From the NCBI GenBank assembly GCA_032622095.1, contig CP136061.1, positions 46,137,797 through 46,201,796 on the forward strand: a DNA stretch of 64,000 bases, given 5' to 3'. A model generated the notes under the pieces. The model had not been told where the DNA came from. It saw only the letters and a list, made by a program, of their open reading frames with translations, and ran no database searches. This document shows, one piece after another, positions 12,101 through 24,100 of the stretch (position 1 is the first letter of the stretch; the number at the start of each line of letters is the position of its first letter). This stretch comes from Siphonodentalium dalli (Eukaryota > Mollusca > Scaphopoda > Gadilida > Siphonodentaliidae). Made by a program: the position numbers and the translations under genes.

Positions 12101-15100
12101 CAATGGGTGCACATCACCATCTTCACTATCTGTGAACTTTAACCTGAGTCTAGGGCTCCCATAGCAGATGAATCCATACAGAATGAGGTCCCCAGAGGAT
12201 GAATTTGGTGACGTTAACCTGCTGTGTGTGGCAGTGTCACTAAATTCACCCTTTGGGGACCTCATTCTGCAAATGTCTGGCACCCTATTTTCAGGACTGG
12301 TCAGTCACAATGTGTGGAACATGGATCTCAAAACCTATTTGGTTTCAAAAGAGGGAATGTTTCATTTCCATGTCAACAAGTTATGTTGAACCGTTAATGG
12401 TCAAATAGATATTTCCACAGCTGTCAGTTAAATATATAAATAAGGCCAAAACGAAGAATATCTGTGTTTAGGGTAACCCGCCCGCCCCTACTCAAAACCT
12501 GCCGCCAAATTCCATTTTATCGTTTTTCAAAAATTTCCTCCGACTTCATTTAATTTTTTTGTAATTAGGAATTCGCGACTACGGAATTAGCTTAAACAAG
12601 TAAACCATTTCCTTGCGAATATCGTCAATTCACGAAAAATGGAAGTGCTGCCATTGTTGTTGTAGTATATTCGTATTCCCTCGTCATTGTTCGGCAAACC
12701 TCGCCGATTTCTCGAAAGCGGAAACCAGAAAACACGCGATATGTATTAACTAGCAAATCGAAAGTAACCGGATATTTTGCCGATTGAATATGGCGGAAAC
12801 ACTTCCGTGTGCGGATAGATCCTGCGTTTTAGCTATTAAACTTCACAAATGCGTTCATATGAATCAGAATAGAAACATGGCGCCTGTCAACTATAGCACG
12901 ACATGTTGTCGTGCGTGAACCGGTACCACACGGATTCTGAACTGACAGAAAAGGACATAGTAATAAAATGTCAGATTAAAAATAATTCTGTACGTCACGT
13001 TCGCCTTGCCGCATGTATGTGCCATTTCCAATGGAGGAACTCTTGTTAAATTCACCTTCTGAGTTGAATATTTCGCAAAATTTCTTAGTATTCGAGTCGG
13101 TGGATAAACAAAATATCATAAGTGTCTTGTGTGGGAAATTGAACAGTAATATGTCCACTCGTAGGATTTGGCCTGGAGCTTCAGCGTGAACATAAACTGT
13201 TTAAAGGTGGATTATCTCTTTGTAAACATGTATTATATAGTTACCGAGGTATAAAATATTAGATCTGAATCGAAGACTCCTGTCCGGAAATGCTTCTATC
13301 GATTAATATTAATTTTATTTCGAATATTTTCTGGTCTAAAAAGGTGTGTTTGTTCAGCTAACGAACAATATTGGTTACTGTTAACAGAGACCAGAAATTA
13401 TATTGTGCAATTTTGTCACAAATAAACGTTAATTATACTCATTAACGCTTATATCTGTGGAACAAAACAGTACAAACAACCAATCTGTGACATTTGACAT
13501 TCGTTGCGTAGCCGTAGGAACAGCCCAGTGCTCTATATCGCAATACGGTCTCATCCGAATGGTCGGTTCTAAAAATAGTAACATAAATGGGCCCGATTTA
13601 ATATTCGAAATAAAATCAATATTAATTGATAGAAGCTTTTCCGGACATAGGTCTTCAGTTCATATCTATTATTTTATACCCACGCAACTATTTAAAATTT
13701 GTTATTTAAAGAGATAATCCATCTTTAATTTCCAACACTAGACACTTATCTATTATATATTTTGGAAGATATGTGTGTGTGTGTGATCGCGATGAACTCG
13801 AAAACTGCCAGACGGATTGAGCCCAAACTTCCTATCTAAGGGTAAAATACCAGATGAAGTGGCATCGCATCGCTTCTGAGAACGTCAGAGCACCCATTCT
13901 CCACCCCAGTCACAAAAATTACCGCCATTGTCACGGTGGGGTTAATCGCGTTGATAGTTAAAGAGCGTTCGTATCCGCAGTGTCGTCGATAAAGAGCGTA
14001 TGTGTGTAATGTGATTATTACATCTGGGCGTGTGCGTGTAAGACTGCATCCATGAGCGTGTTGTGTGACGTACTTAGGGCTTTCCGCCCGAGGTGATCTT
14101 CACCTTGAAACGGGTACCCACAAACGTACCTATTTTAGGGACGGGTACCATCATGTCTCTTGATTAAAAAGGCAGAATTAACTCAAAATAATTTAAACAA
14201 TTAACGGATTTCGACGAAATTTGATACCTACGGATACTTTTATCGGGGGAGTGTTTTCGACGGGTCAAATTGTGACCCCGAACTGACCTTGACCTTCAAA
14301 ATGGTCAATTCAAGGTCAAAGCCCGGACGAAGTCGGGTCACCTTCTAGTTCTATATATAATATCATTTAATATCATGCTGTATACATGTCATTGAACTTC
14401 TGTAACACCATTAAGCTGATTAAAGCTACCATGACATTGATTAGTGTGACAATGACTTGCCCAAGCTTTATACGAGTGACACTGGCAGACGATTAGAAGG
14501 CACGAATACTTAAATACTATCCCCCGTGAAAAATAAAATGAAAAAATAAAATAAAATTAAGTACCGCCCGCCCGCCTCTGTTTTTTTCCTTCATGTTACC
14601 CTAAACTCAGGTATTCTTCCTTTTGGCCTAATAGCAGATATGTTCTACCAATCAGCGACTGAGTTTTCTACATTTATAATTTCGATGTCATCTTTTTTCA
14701 TGCTAAATTTGATATCCACTCATACTTTCAGTGTTAAAATGACTGTTTTTAAATTTAAAGTGATGTGAAACACTCCGATAGGTGCTCAAATAGAAATTAA
14801 GAATAATCTTGTTCAAAGTAGTAACTTTATATGAATACTAATCTAAATTGACAACAACTTACCATGATTCTTTTATATTAATTACATGCAATGACTCTCG
14901 GTGGCGAAATCATTTGTGTTAGTTTATCCATGATAGTTGCGTCCCGAATCGAGATGTAAATATTTATAATTGAGTGCAGTTCAGACTATGTTTTCTTTGG
15001 AATGGTATGGTCGATTTCCTTGAAATGTTTGGCAATGTTAGTGGAATGTGACATTCCTCCAGTTGGCATAGCGCCCGAATACAAACTTATCAGTTTCACG

Positions 15101-18100
15101 CACCCAAACAAGTACATAATATGTCTTTAAAATGATTTTGGTTTTTGAATTTGATCAATGATTATAACAGGGTCTTTCCTTTGCAAGACTTTTAACCCTT
15201 CCATGACTGGAGCTTCTTGAAGTTTTGTGAAAACCCTGTGCTAATGCATTCTCTTATGTATGCGAGCCTCCCATAGGGAGCCTCACATATATAAGAGAAT
15301 ACATTGGCCTAACAATATTTACCTTGACTTTGTAAGCCAGTGCATTCTCTTATATATGCGAGGCTCCCTATGGCAAAATGCACTGGTACAAGATCTTTAA
15401 TGCCGCACCAGCACAGCTCCCATAACAAAAGGGTTAATGTACTTTTCACAGTTCAAGACGAGAACAAGGTATGTTCATTTGTGTGTAAACCAACATAAGC
15501 AGTCTGTAAAATCTTGCGTCTCCTAGCAACTGCCCATTATGCCTGGCTATGGAAGCATCCATTATAAATGGAATCATGTCAATCATCTCAAAGATAATAT
15601 TATATTCATAATAATAATTATTTATTTCATCAAACTATGGATATTTTACAAATATGTTGATTCTTGCTTAGATGACTTTTGTTTGTTATTTTGGTTGCAG
15701 TGTGCAGAACTGGAGATGCTAAGATCACCAAGGGTTACAATTTACCAGCACGATTTGTCATTCACACTGTGGGTCCGAAGTACAGTATTAAGTATCTGAC
15801 TGCAGCTGAGAGCGCCCTCTACAATTGCTACAGAGCTACGTTCCACCTGATGAGGCAAGTTAACTGTCCGAGTATATCACATCTACTTTGGGACATGGCA
15901 GGGACAAGCCTAGAGGGCGATATCTTCTCAAAATTGGTCACTTCTCTCCTCTTTTTGTTCTATAGGGAGAAGTGACTTCGCTCCGCTATTCCAACATTGT
16001 ATTTAAAGGTACTCAATCCGATTCGATGGTCCCAATATCATCAGATTCCAACAACAACAACAAAATGTTTTGAAATGCCGCTTTAGTTATCAGAATTGAG
16101 TAGCTGCCCAAAAATAATGCTAACCACAGTCAACTATACATGTAGTATAAAATTGCCCAAAACCTGTTATTTATCAACATTTTGTTGAAACAAATTTTGC
16201 CGGTTTGTCAAATATCTGACACAAAAAAGCCACTTGATTTTAGAGTTATTCATCTTCATCTGCAATTTGGTCAGAGAAAGTCTTCTCGTCGACTGTTTAC
16301 TGGGCCACTTAAAATTATCGGTTGTGAAAAATAATAGATTTCAAACATCGATATCTGATCACTCTGAGCTTTGATGGGTGGGTTCCTCGACTCGATTCAA
16401 ATATTTTTTACCCTCGCAGCCAAGGAATTAGTAATTTGCGAGCGTTAATTCGGATTTTGCATCTTTAACCCTTTCTATACTAAAGTATCAGCACCGTGCT
16501 GCGCGAATTCAAAAATAAAAAATATTTTAGTAAATCTTAGGACAGGTTCAGTTCTAAATCGGCATGAAAATACACGTGTATATTAAAGACCACCATGATG
16601 GAAATTTAAATCGAGTAGACATCATCATGTTTTTGTGAAGATGGGTATTTATGCATGCATCATATATAATAATTTATATAATTTAATGATATTTAAAATA
16701 TCTATGGACAGGATCTGGAAAGAAGTAAAACCACAACCGCGTTGGCTGCTGAGTTCAGAAAAGCCAACACTTGGCTGCATGCATAATTAGTTGTGTTGAC
16801 ATAATTAACTCAGACTGTTTGACACGGTGTTATAATAGTCATTCCAGGGTTGTGGATATGTAGGCATCCTTTCATGCACATTCAGACATGTATATATGTG
16901 TATTTCTTACAAGCATTGCAGCATCAAAGATGTAACCATGATTTATCGCTTTACATATAAAGGTGTTGAGATAAATATTGTATATTTAGTCCAACTTGCC
17001 TAAATTTATGTGTAACGCATTAACATATAGTAATGCCCTAATTAATCGACTGCTTAACCACAGCAGAATTATGGGTACGGTAACTTTTCAGGATTTAGTC
17101 GGAAATATGGTTTGTTGCCATTCATTGGAAAGCTCTCCCAGAGAGCTTTCCAATGAATGGCAACAAACCATATTTCCGACTAAGAGCTTTCCAATGAATG
17201 GCAACAAACCATATTTCCGACTAAATCCTGAAAAGTTACCCATAATTCTGCTGTGGTTAAGCAGTCGATTAATTAGGGCATTACTGTATAACCCTTTTTG
17301 GACAGCTATTTACCTATCATCGATCAGGAGTCGTATTATTTTTCACTCAGTTTTAAATACACGCACAAATGGGTGCGTGGAAATCAGGCTAAATTCACCC
17401 TCTGGGGACCTCATTCTACTTAGGCCTCATCTTCTGGGAAGTATCTTTAGTCTCAAATTAACAACTATTTTTTTTTTTACTACAGGGAAAATGCTATCAG
17501 AAACATAGCCCTATGTCCTATCCACTCCATACGGAGAGGATATCCATCTGATGAAGGTGCTCACATTGCTATGCGTAAGTTTATTTAAGTTATAGTAGCC
17601 TTGTCCTATCCACTCAGTATGGAGAGGCTATCCACTTGATGAATGTTCTCACATTGCTATGTGTAGGTTTATTCAAGATATGGTAGCCCTGTCTCCTATC
17701 CACATGAACTGGAGAGGCTATCCGCCCATTGAAGGTGCTCACATTGTTATGTGTAAGTTTATTTAAGATATAGTAGCCCTGTGTCCTATCCACATGGTAC
17801 ATAGAGGCTATCCACCAATTGAAGGTGCTCACATTGCTATGCGCAAGGTCATTTAAAGACATATTATGGACTTGTTCAGGTGCGTTAAACAGTTAAGTTA
17901 GTATTCAGGCACAATGCCAACAGGAGGAATGTAGCATTCTACTACATCGCTGAAAATCTCAAGCAAATCTACCATACCACTCCATAGAAAACATCATCTG
18001 AACTACACTCAATTGTAAATATTTACTTTTCGATTCGGGACGCAACTATCGGCAATAAAGTAACGAAAACAATTTCGCCATCGAGAGTCACTGAATTTAA

Positions 18101-21100
18101 TTAATATATATTATTACCACTTTATGGGGCGTTCTCTAGGCCATTGATAACGTTTTTTTGGGCGTTCCAAATAGCGTATTGTTACCAAAACACCGGGCCG
18201 CGGGCCGATAATGAAAAGATCTGTTCATTATCGGCCCGCGGCCCGGCAAATGACCGGAAATTAGATCTCGTTTAATATCATGTGAGTTGCGTCCCTTCAA
18301 ACTCAGACTTACCGTGTTTGTTTAAAGAAAATAATGGGAAAATGTAGTGGTTTAATATTTATGATTGGAAACCACGCTGTATGGTTGAATTATTGTCTCA
18401 AGCGTAAACATGCATCAATAACTTTAGCTGTCAAACTCTCATCGTTTGTCACTCGTCTTCAATGCTGGTGTTTATTTATTTATATGTTTTTGAAATATCT
18501 CTCTCTTAATCTACTTCATTATTCCACTGGGTCGAATGTCCAAATATGTGGTAATAATAGTAATAACATGATCGTATCGGGCATTATGGTTTATTAACGG
18601 CCCTCTGGAATGATTAACAGCCCTCGGGCCTATTAGCGGCCCTCGACTTCGTCTCGGGCCGCTAATAGGCCCTTGGGATGTTAATAATTCCTGCTGGGCC
18701 GTTAATAAACCATAACACCCGCAAAAATCATGTTATTGTTATAATAATGATGGTGTGTGTTGTCAGTTGGGATTTAATATTTGTAAAAATAACCACTTTG
18801 AGCAATATTATCATCCATTTCTATTTGATCACCCCATCGGAGTGTTTCACATCGCTTTAAGATATGGTAGCCCTGTTTCCTATCCACATGATACGGAGAG
18901 CTGTTTCCTATTCACATGATACGGAGAGGCTATCCATCCATTGAAGGTGCTCACATTGCTATGTGTAAGTTTAAGATATGGTAGCCCTGTGTCCTATCCA
19001 CTCAGTACGGAGAGGCTATCCACATGATGAAGGCGCTCACATTGCTATGTGTAGGTTTATTTAAGATACGATTGCCCTCTGTCCTATCCACTTGGTACAG
19101 AGCCTACCCACCCATTGAAAGTGCTCACAATGCTACGTGTAAGTTTATTTAAGATATAGTAGTTTTGTATCATATCTACATGGTAAGGAGATGCTATCCA
19201 TCCATTGGAGGTGCTCACATTGCTATGTGTAAGTTTATTTAAGATATGGTAGCCTTGTATCCTATTTACATGGTTCGGAGAGGCTATCCATCTATTGAAG
19301 GTGCTCACATTGCTATGTGTAAGTTTATTTAAGATATGGTAGCCTTGTATCCTATCTACATGGTTCGGAGAGGCTATCCATCTATTGAAGGTGCTCACAT
19401 TGCTATGTGTAAGTTTATTTAAGATATGGTAGCCTTGTATCCTATATACATGGTAAGGAGATGCTATCCATCCATTGGAGGTGCTCACATTGCTATGTGT
19501 AAGTTTATTTAAGATATGGTAGCCTTGTATCCTATCTACATGGTAAGGAGATGCTATCCATCCATTGGAGGTGCTCACATTGCTATGTGTAAGTTTATTT
19601 AAGATATGGTAGCCTTGTATCCTATCTACATGGTAAGGAGATGCTATCCATCCATTGGAGGTGCTCACATTGCTACGTGTAAGTTTATTTAAGATATGGT
19701 AACCTTGTATCATATCTACATGGTAAGGAGATGCTATCCATCCATTGGAGGTGCTCACAATGCTACGTGTAAGTTTATTTAAGATATGGTAGCCTTGTAT
19801 CCTATCTACATGGTTCGGAGAGGCTATCCATCTATTGAAGGTGCTCACATTTCTACGTGTAAGTTTATTTAAGATATGGTAGCCTTGTATTCTGTCCACA
19901 TGGTACAGAGAGGCTATCCATCTGTTGAGTGCTCACATTTATTACTTATACATAAGTATAATGTTTTGTGACAGGAATTTACTGCGACCTATAGAGCTAT
20001 GTAGAACATCACACCAGATATAGCATATTCGGCACACACTAAAAAGTGCAAGTTGAGGCCAAGGCCGGCTTTAAAAAAGTTTGAGTAGTGTGTGAAGTCG
20101 GGTTTATTTTCTTCATTTCTTAATGAATATGCATGGAATTTGGAATATATATTCTCACTGGATTAAGGAATTCATTTTACATTACTGTTTTAATTTCAGT
20201 TATTTTCTTGATTTTATGATTCTTTTCTGCAAAACATTAAAACTTTAATATTTCTTCATCCACAGGGAGTGTGCGGAGATTTCTTGAGCAGTATAGTGAT
20301 AAAATAGATACTGTGATATTTGCCTGTTCAGAGGAGAACTATGTGAGTATGTTTGGCACACCAGAACATAGATAGAACAACACAAAAACATAATCACTAG
20401 TCTCTGTAAACATAACCTGAGTCATACTGACATACTGAGTCTATCGTAGTCGCCTCGAAATGTTATGTCACAATGAATTACGTTAATCGCTTCAATTGGA
20501 CACTTTTACCTTGGAGCTACTAATAGTGAGTTCTGATTGGCGCGACTGACTTAGAATCCTACAGTTCCGGAAATAGATAGTCTACGCCAGCAGCAGGAAC
20601 AGGATTTGCGTGCCCGCCCACAGGGCGGCACGAGGACGGTGTGGGCTCACCCGGAGGTCGCCCTTACGCCCTGTCTTGAGTTTTCTTGGTATTGGGAACC
20701 AGTCTAGGCCTAGGCTCAGGAGGGCAGGTGAGGTGGGATTCTAGCTGTTAAGTGATGTTTTGTACTTTTTCTTTTTGTTCTTTTTCTTGTTGTTTTTTCG
20801 TTTCTTCTTTTTTGGTGGTGGAGCACTCGATGGTGATGGTGGTGGAGGCTCATCTTCAGAGTCAGAGTCGGAGTCGGAGTAGTTTTCGGGATCGTCTGCC
20901 CAGGCGATCCAAGGTTGTTTGGTTGTGAGTGGAGGCTCATCTTCCCATTCATCGACCTCGGTGTCAATGTCGCTTTCTTTGTCGCTTTCTCTCTCGGATT
21001 CGGTGGATTCTGCTTCGGGTGAAGGCTCTGGCTCGTGATACTCCGGATACTCCGGAGTCTTCGGAACAAAGTCAGAGGGGTCTTCCTCGTCTGGCCGTGA

Positions 21101-24100
21101 TGGTGGTGGTGATGGTGGTTCCATCTCCTGGGCGACAGACTGGGCCGGGATCACAGCTGGATGGGCGGAGTCGACTGGTGGTGATCCTGTCGGCTTTTTA
21201 GCTTTCCACGCAGCGAGTCTATCGGCATCTCTCTTTTTTCTTGATGGTGTTTTCTTCTTCTTTTTCTTCATCTTCTGTCGAGGTTTCCGTGCTGATCTGG
21301 TATTATCCGGTCCGTTCCCGGTAGGGAGCCCTGAAAAGAGCTTTGCCAGGCCGGTCTGGATATCCAGAATCAGCTGGTATCCGCCTTTGTGAGCGTCGAG
21401 TGACCAGCTCAGACAAGGCGTGACATGCATGGCATCCAGCATGTTGGTGACAATAATTGGAATTAGCGGTGGCGAGTTCATCTTGAGAGGTGGCGATCCA
21501 AGCTCTCTGGAGGTCCGACTGCTAATGTAACGAACAGGTACAGGTAATCAGACCCACTATTTATATGTGGGTGTGTAGTTAACTTAGACAGCGTATCACA
21601 TACAGTAATGCCCTAATTAATCAACTCCTTAACCAAAGCAGAATTATGGGTAATTTTTCAGGATTCAGACGGAAATATGACTTGTTGCCATTCATCGGAA
21701 AGCTCTGAATGAGAGCTTTCCGATGAATGGCAACAAGCCATATTTCCGACTAAATCCTGAAAAATTACCCATAATTCTGCTTTAGTTAAGGAGTCGATTA
21801 ATTAGGGCTTTACTGTAAGGTTGTTGTTCTGCTATTGTATAACAAGAACGGCTGGGTGCTAAAATTGTTCACCTCAGCAACACCTTACATAGTGTGTCTG
21901 TCATTTGCAGAATGAGGTCCCCAGAGGGTGAATTTAGTGATGCTATCCCACACGGCCAGCTAGCATCACCAAATTCACCCTCTGGGAACCTCATTCTGCT
22001 GAGGCCTCAACTGCTATGGGAGACCTAGGATCAGATTGAAGTTCCCCAGTTGAAGTTGGTAATGTTCACTCATTAGTCACCTCGATTATGTATTTTATCT
22101 TCTGCAAGTTAGAGGATCTAGAAACTGAACAGAAGGGAACTAATTATTATAAAGAATGTTAATTTGAGACTATAATTAATGCTCAGAAGACGAGGCCTAA
22201 GCAGAATGAGTTCCCCAAAGGGTGAATTTAGTGATGCTAACCTGCTGTGTAGGGTAAATTCACCCTCTGGGGAAACTCATTCTGCAAACGAAAGACACGC
22301 TATTTCAAGGCTTAGTTTTGACAGCCAGAATAGTATGTTGGGATAATACTGTTTTACATCGAAGTTTAGTGTATATATCTTTCTATATCAAGGTACCCAC
22401 TCTCACATAAAATCCCCAAACCGTGCGTTTTATTCCATATAAAATATTAAATTTGTTCTGATCACCACAAGAGCTGTCAACTGAAAGTGCTAATGTGATG
22501 TGAAAAATATATCTGATCACAATGTTTACATTATACAAACTTTTTTGATCTCGCAAAGTGACAATATAAATACCATGTAAACAAACTGAGGTTACTCATA
22601 CTTACGCTGCATATTCGATGGGAAATTTAACATGAAAGTTAGATTATAGTACATCATTATGACCATAAGATGTCACTATTTCCGATATATATATAGCATC
22701 ATGTTTTAATTTGTAGGGTAACATCAATTAATGTTGATGAAAAATCATGCCACTGGTTGTGGGCATATAAAAGTCTGTTATAGAAATATTTAAACACAGG
22801 GCTTCAACATAAAGCAGCATTATCCCAACCGATATGACTAGCTTGCTTGTGTCGAAGGAAACAATGACTACCAATATAGATGCTGTTTGATGATGCCTTC
22901 ATGTTGCTCAGTCAGTGAAACATTCAACCCAAGATTTCAGCTGGATATATTTGTGTTGCAGCTACATGTACACATATCTTAACAAAGTATAAACAATAAT
23001 GAATGTACAAAGTTCATTATGATTATCCACTGAACGAAATAAAAAGTTGTAATTGTGCAAATGGTTTAAACCCTTTCTATACTAAAGCATCATTGATGAG
23101 TAGTTATCCCATAGGAAATGTTCAGATAATAAGTTTAACCCATTCTATACTAAAGCATCATTGATGAGTAGTTATCCCATAGGAAATGTTCAGATAATAA
23201 GTTTAACCCATTCTATACTAAAGCATCATTGATGAGTAGTTATCTCATAGTAAATGTTCAGATAATAAGTTTAACCCATTCTATACTAAAGCATCATTGA
23301 TGAGTAGTTATCCCATAGGAAATGTTCAGATAATAAGTTTAACCCCATTCTATACTAAAGCATCATTGATGAGTAGTTATCACATAGGAAATGTTCAGAT
23401 AATAAGTTTAACCCATTCTATACTAAAGCATCATTGATGAGTAGTTATCACATAGGAAATGTTCAGATAATAAGTTTAACCCATTCTATACTAAAACATC
23501 ATTGATGAGTAGTTATCCCATAGGAAATGTTCAGCTAATAAGTTTAACCCATTCTATACTAAAACATCATTGATGAGTAGTTATCCCATAGGAAATGTTC
23601 AGATAATAAGTTTAACCCATTATATACTAAAGCATCATTGATGAGTAGTTATCCCATAGGAAATGTTCAGATAATAAGTTTAACCCATTCTATACTAAAG
23701 CATCATTGATGAGTAGTTATCCCATAGGAAATGTTCAGCTAATAAGTTTAACCCATTCTATACTAAAACATCATTGATGAGTAGTTATCCCATAGGAAAT
23801 GTTCAGATAATAAGTTTAACCCATTATATACTAAAGCATCATTGATGAGTAGTTATCCCATAGGAATTGTTCAGATAATAAGTTTAACCCTTTCTATACT
23901 AAATCATTATTGATGAGTAGTTATCCCATAGGAAATGTTCAGATAATAAGTTTAACCCATTCTATACTAAAGCATCATTGATGAGTAGTTATCACATAGG
24001 AAATGTTCAGATAATAGGTTTAACCCATTCTATACTAAAACATCATTGATGAGTAGTTATCCCATAGGAAATGTTTAGCTAATAAGTTTAACCCATTCTA

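Larger units (their letters stand above)
12443..14629. mobile_element. 2.2-kb element with about 35-bp terminal inverted repeats
   Basis: AGGCCAAAACGAAGAATATC...TTTAGGGTAAC at 12443-12477 is mirrored by GTTACCCTAAA...GTATTCTTCCTTTTGGCCT at 14595-14629, followed or preceded by a CCGCCCGCC motif. The interior contains a CpG-richer block (12480-13200), MITE-G and a Helitron, so it is a nested composite. No intact transposase ORF is visible. Confidence 0.6.
17590..19940. repeat. 90-bp minisatellite derived from GDAP2 exon 4 plus its 5' splice site
   Basis: About 15 degenerate units follow exon 4: three at 17590-17852 and twelve at 18861-19940, split by MITE-E. In the regular part the spacing is exactly 90 bp (AAGTTTATTT at 19141, 19231, 19321, and so on to 19861). 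Each unit copies the end of exon 4 (CCTATCCAC, GGAGAGGCTATCCATC, GGTGCTCACATTGCTATG) and the first about 15 intronic bases, so most units keep a GTAAGT donor. Units lack the true polypyrimidine/AG acceptor of exon 4. Confidence 0.9.

Noticed and set aside
16996-17508. 170-codon plus-strand frame just before exon 4
   Set aside because: Runs across a MITE-C palindrome and a MITE-D fragment and then into exon 4 out of the GDAP2 frame; no protein signal.
19084-19899. 271-codon open frame on the minus strand with 30-residue repeats
   Set aside because: It is the antisense of the exon 4-derived 90-bp repeats (90 = 3 x 30), so an open frame in one unit is open in all. No start context, no homology, low credibility as protein.
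20716-21069. 117-codon minus-strand frame overlapping the 246-codon ORF
   Set aside because: Alternate frame of the same low-complexity sequence (His/Pro/Lys runs).
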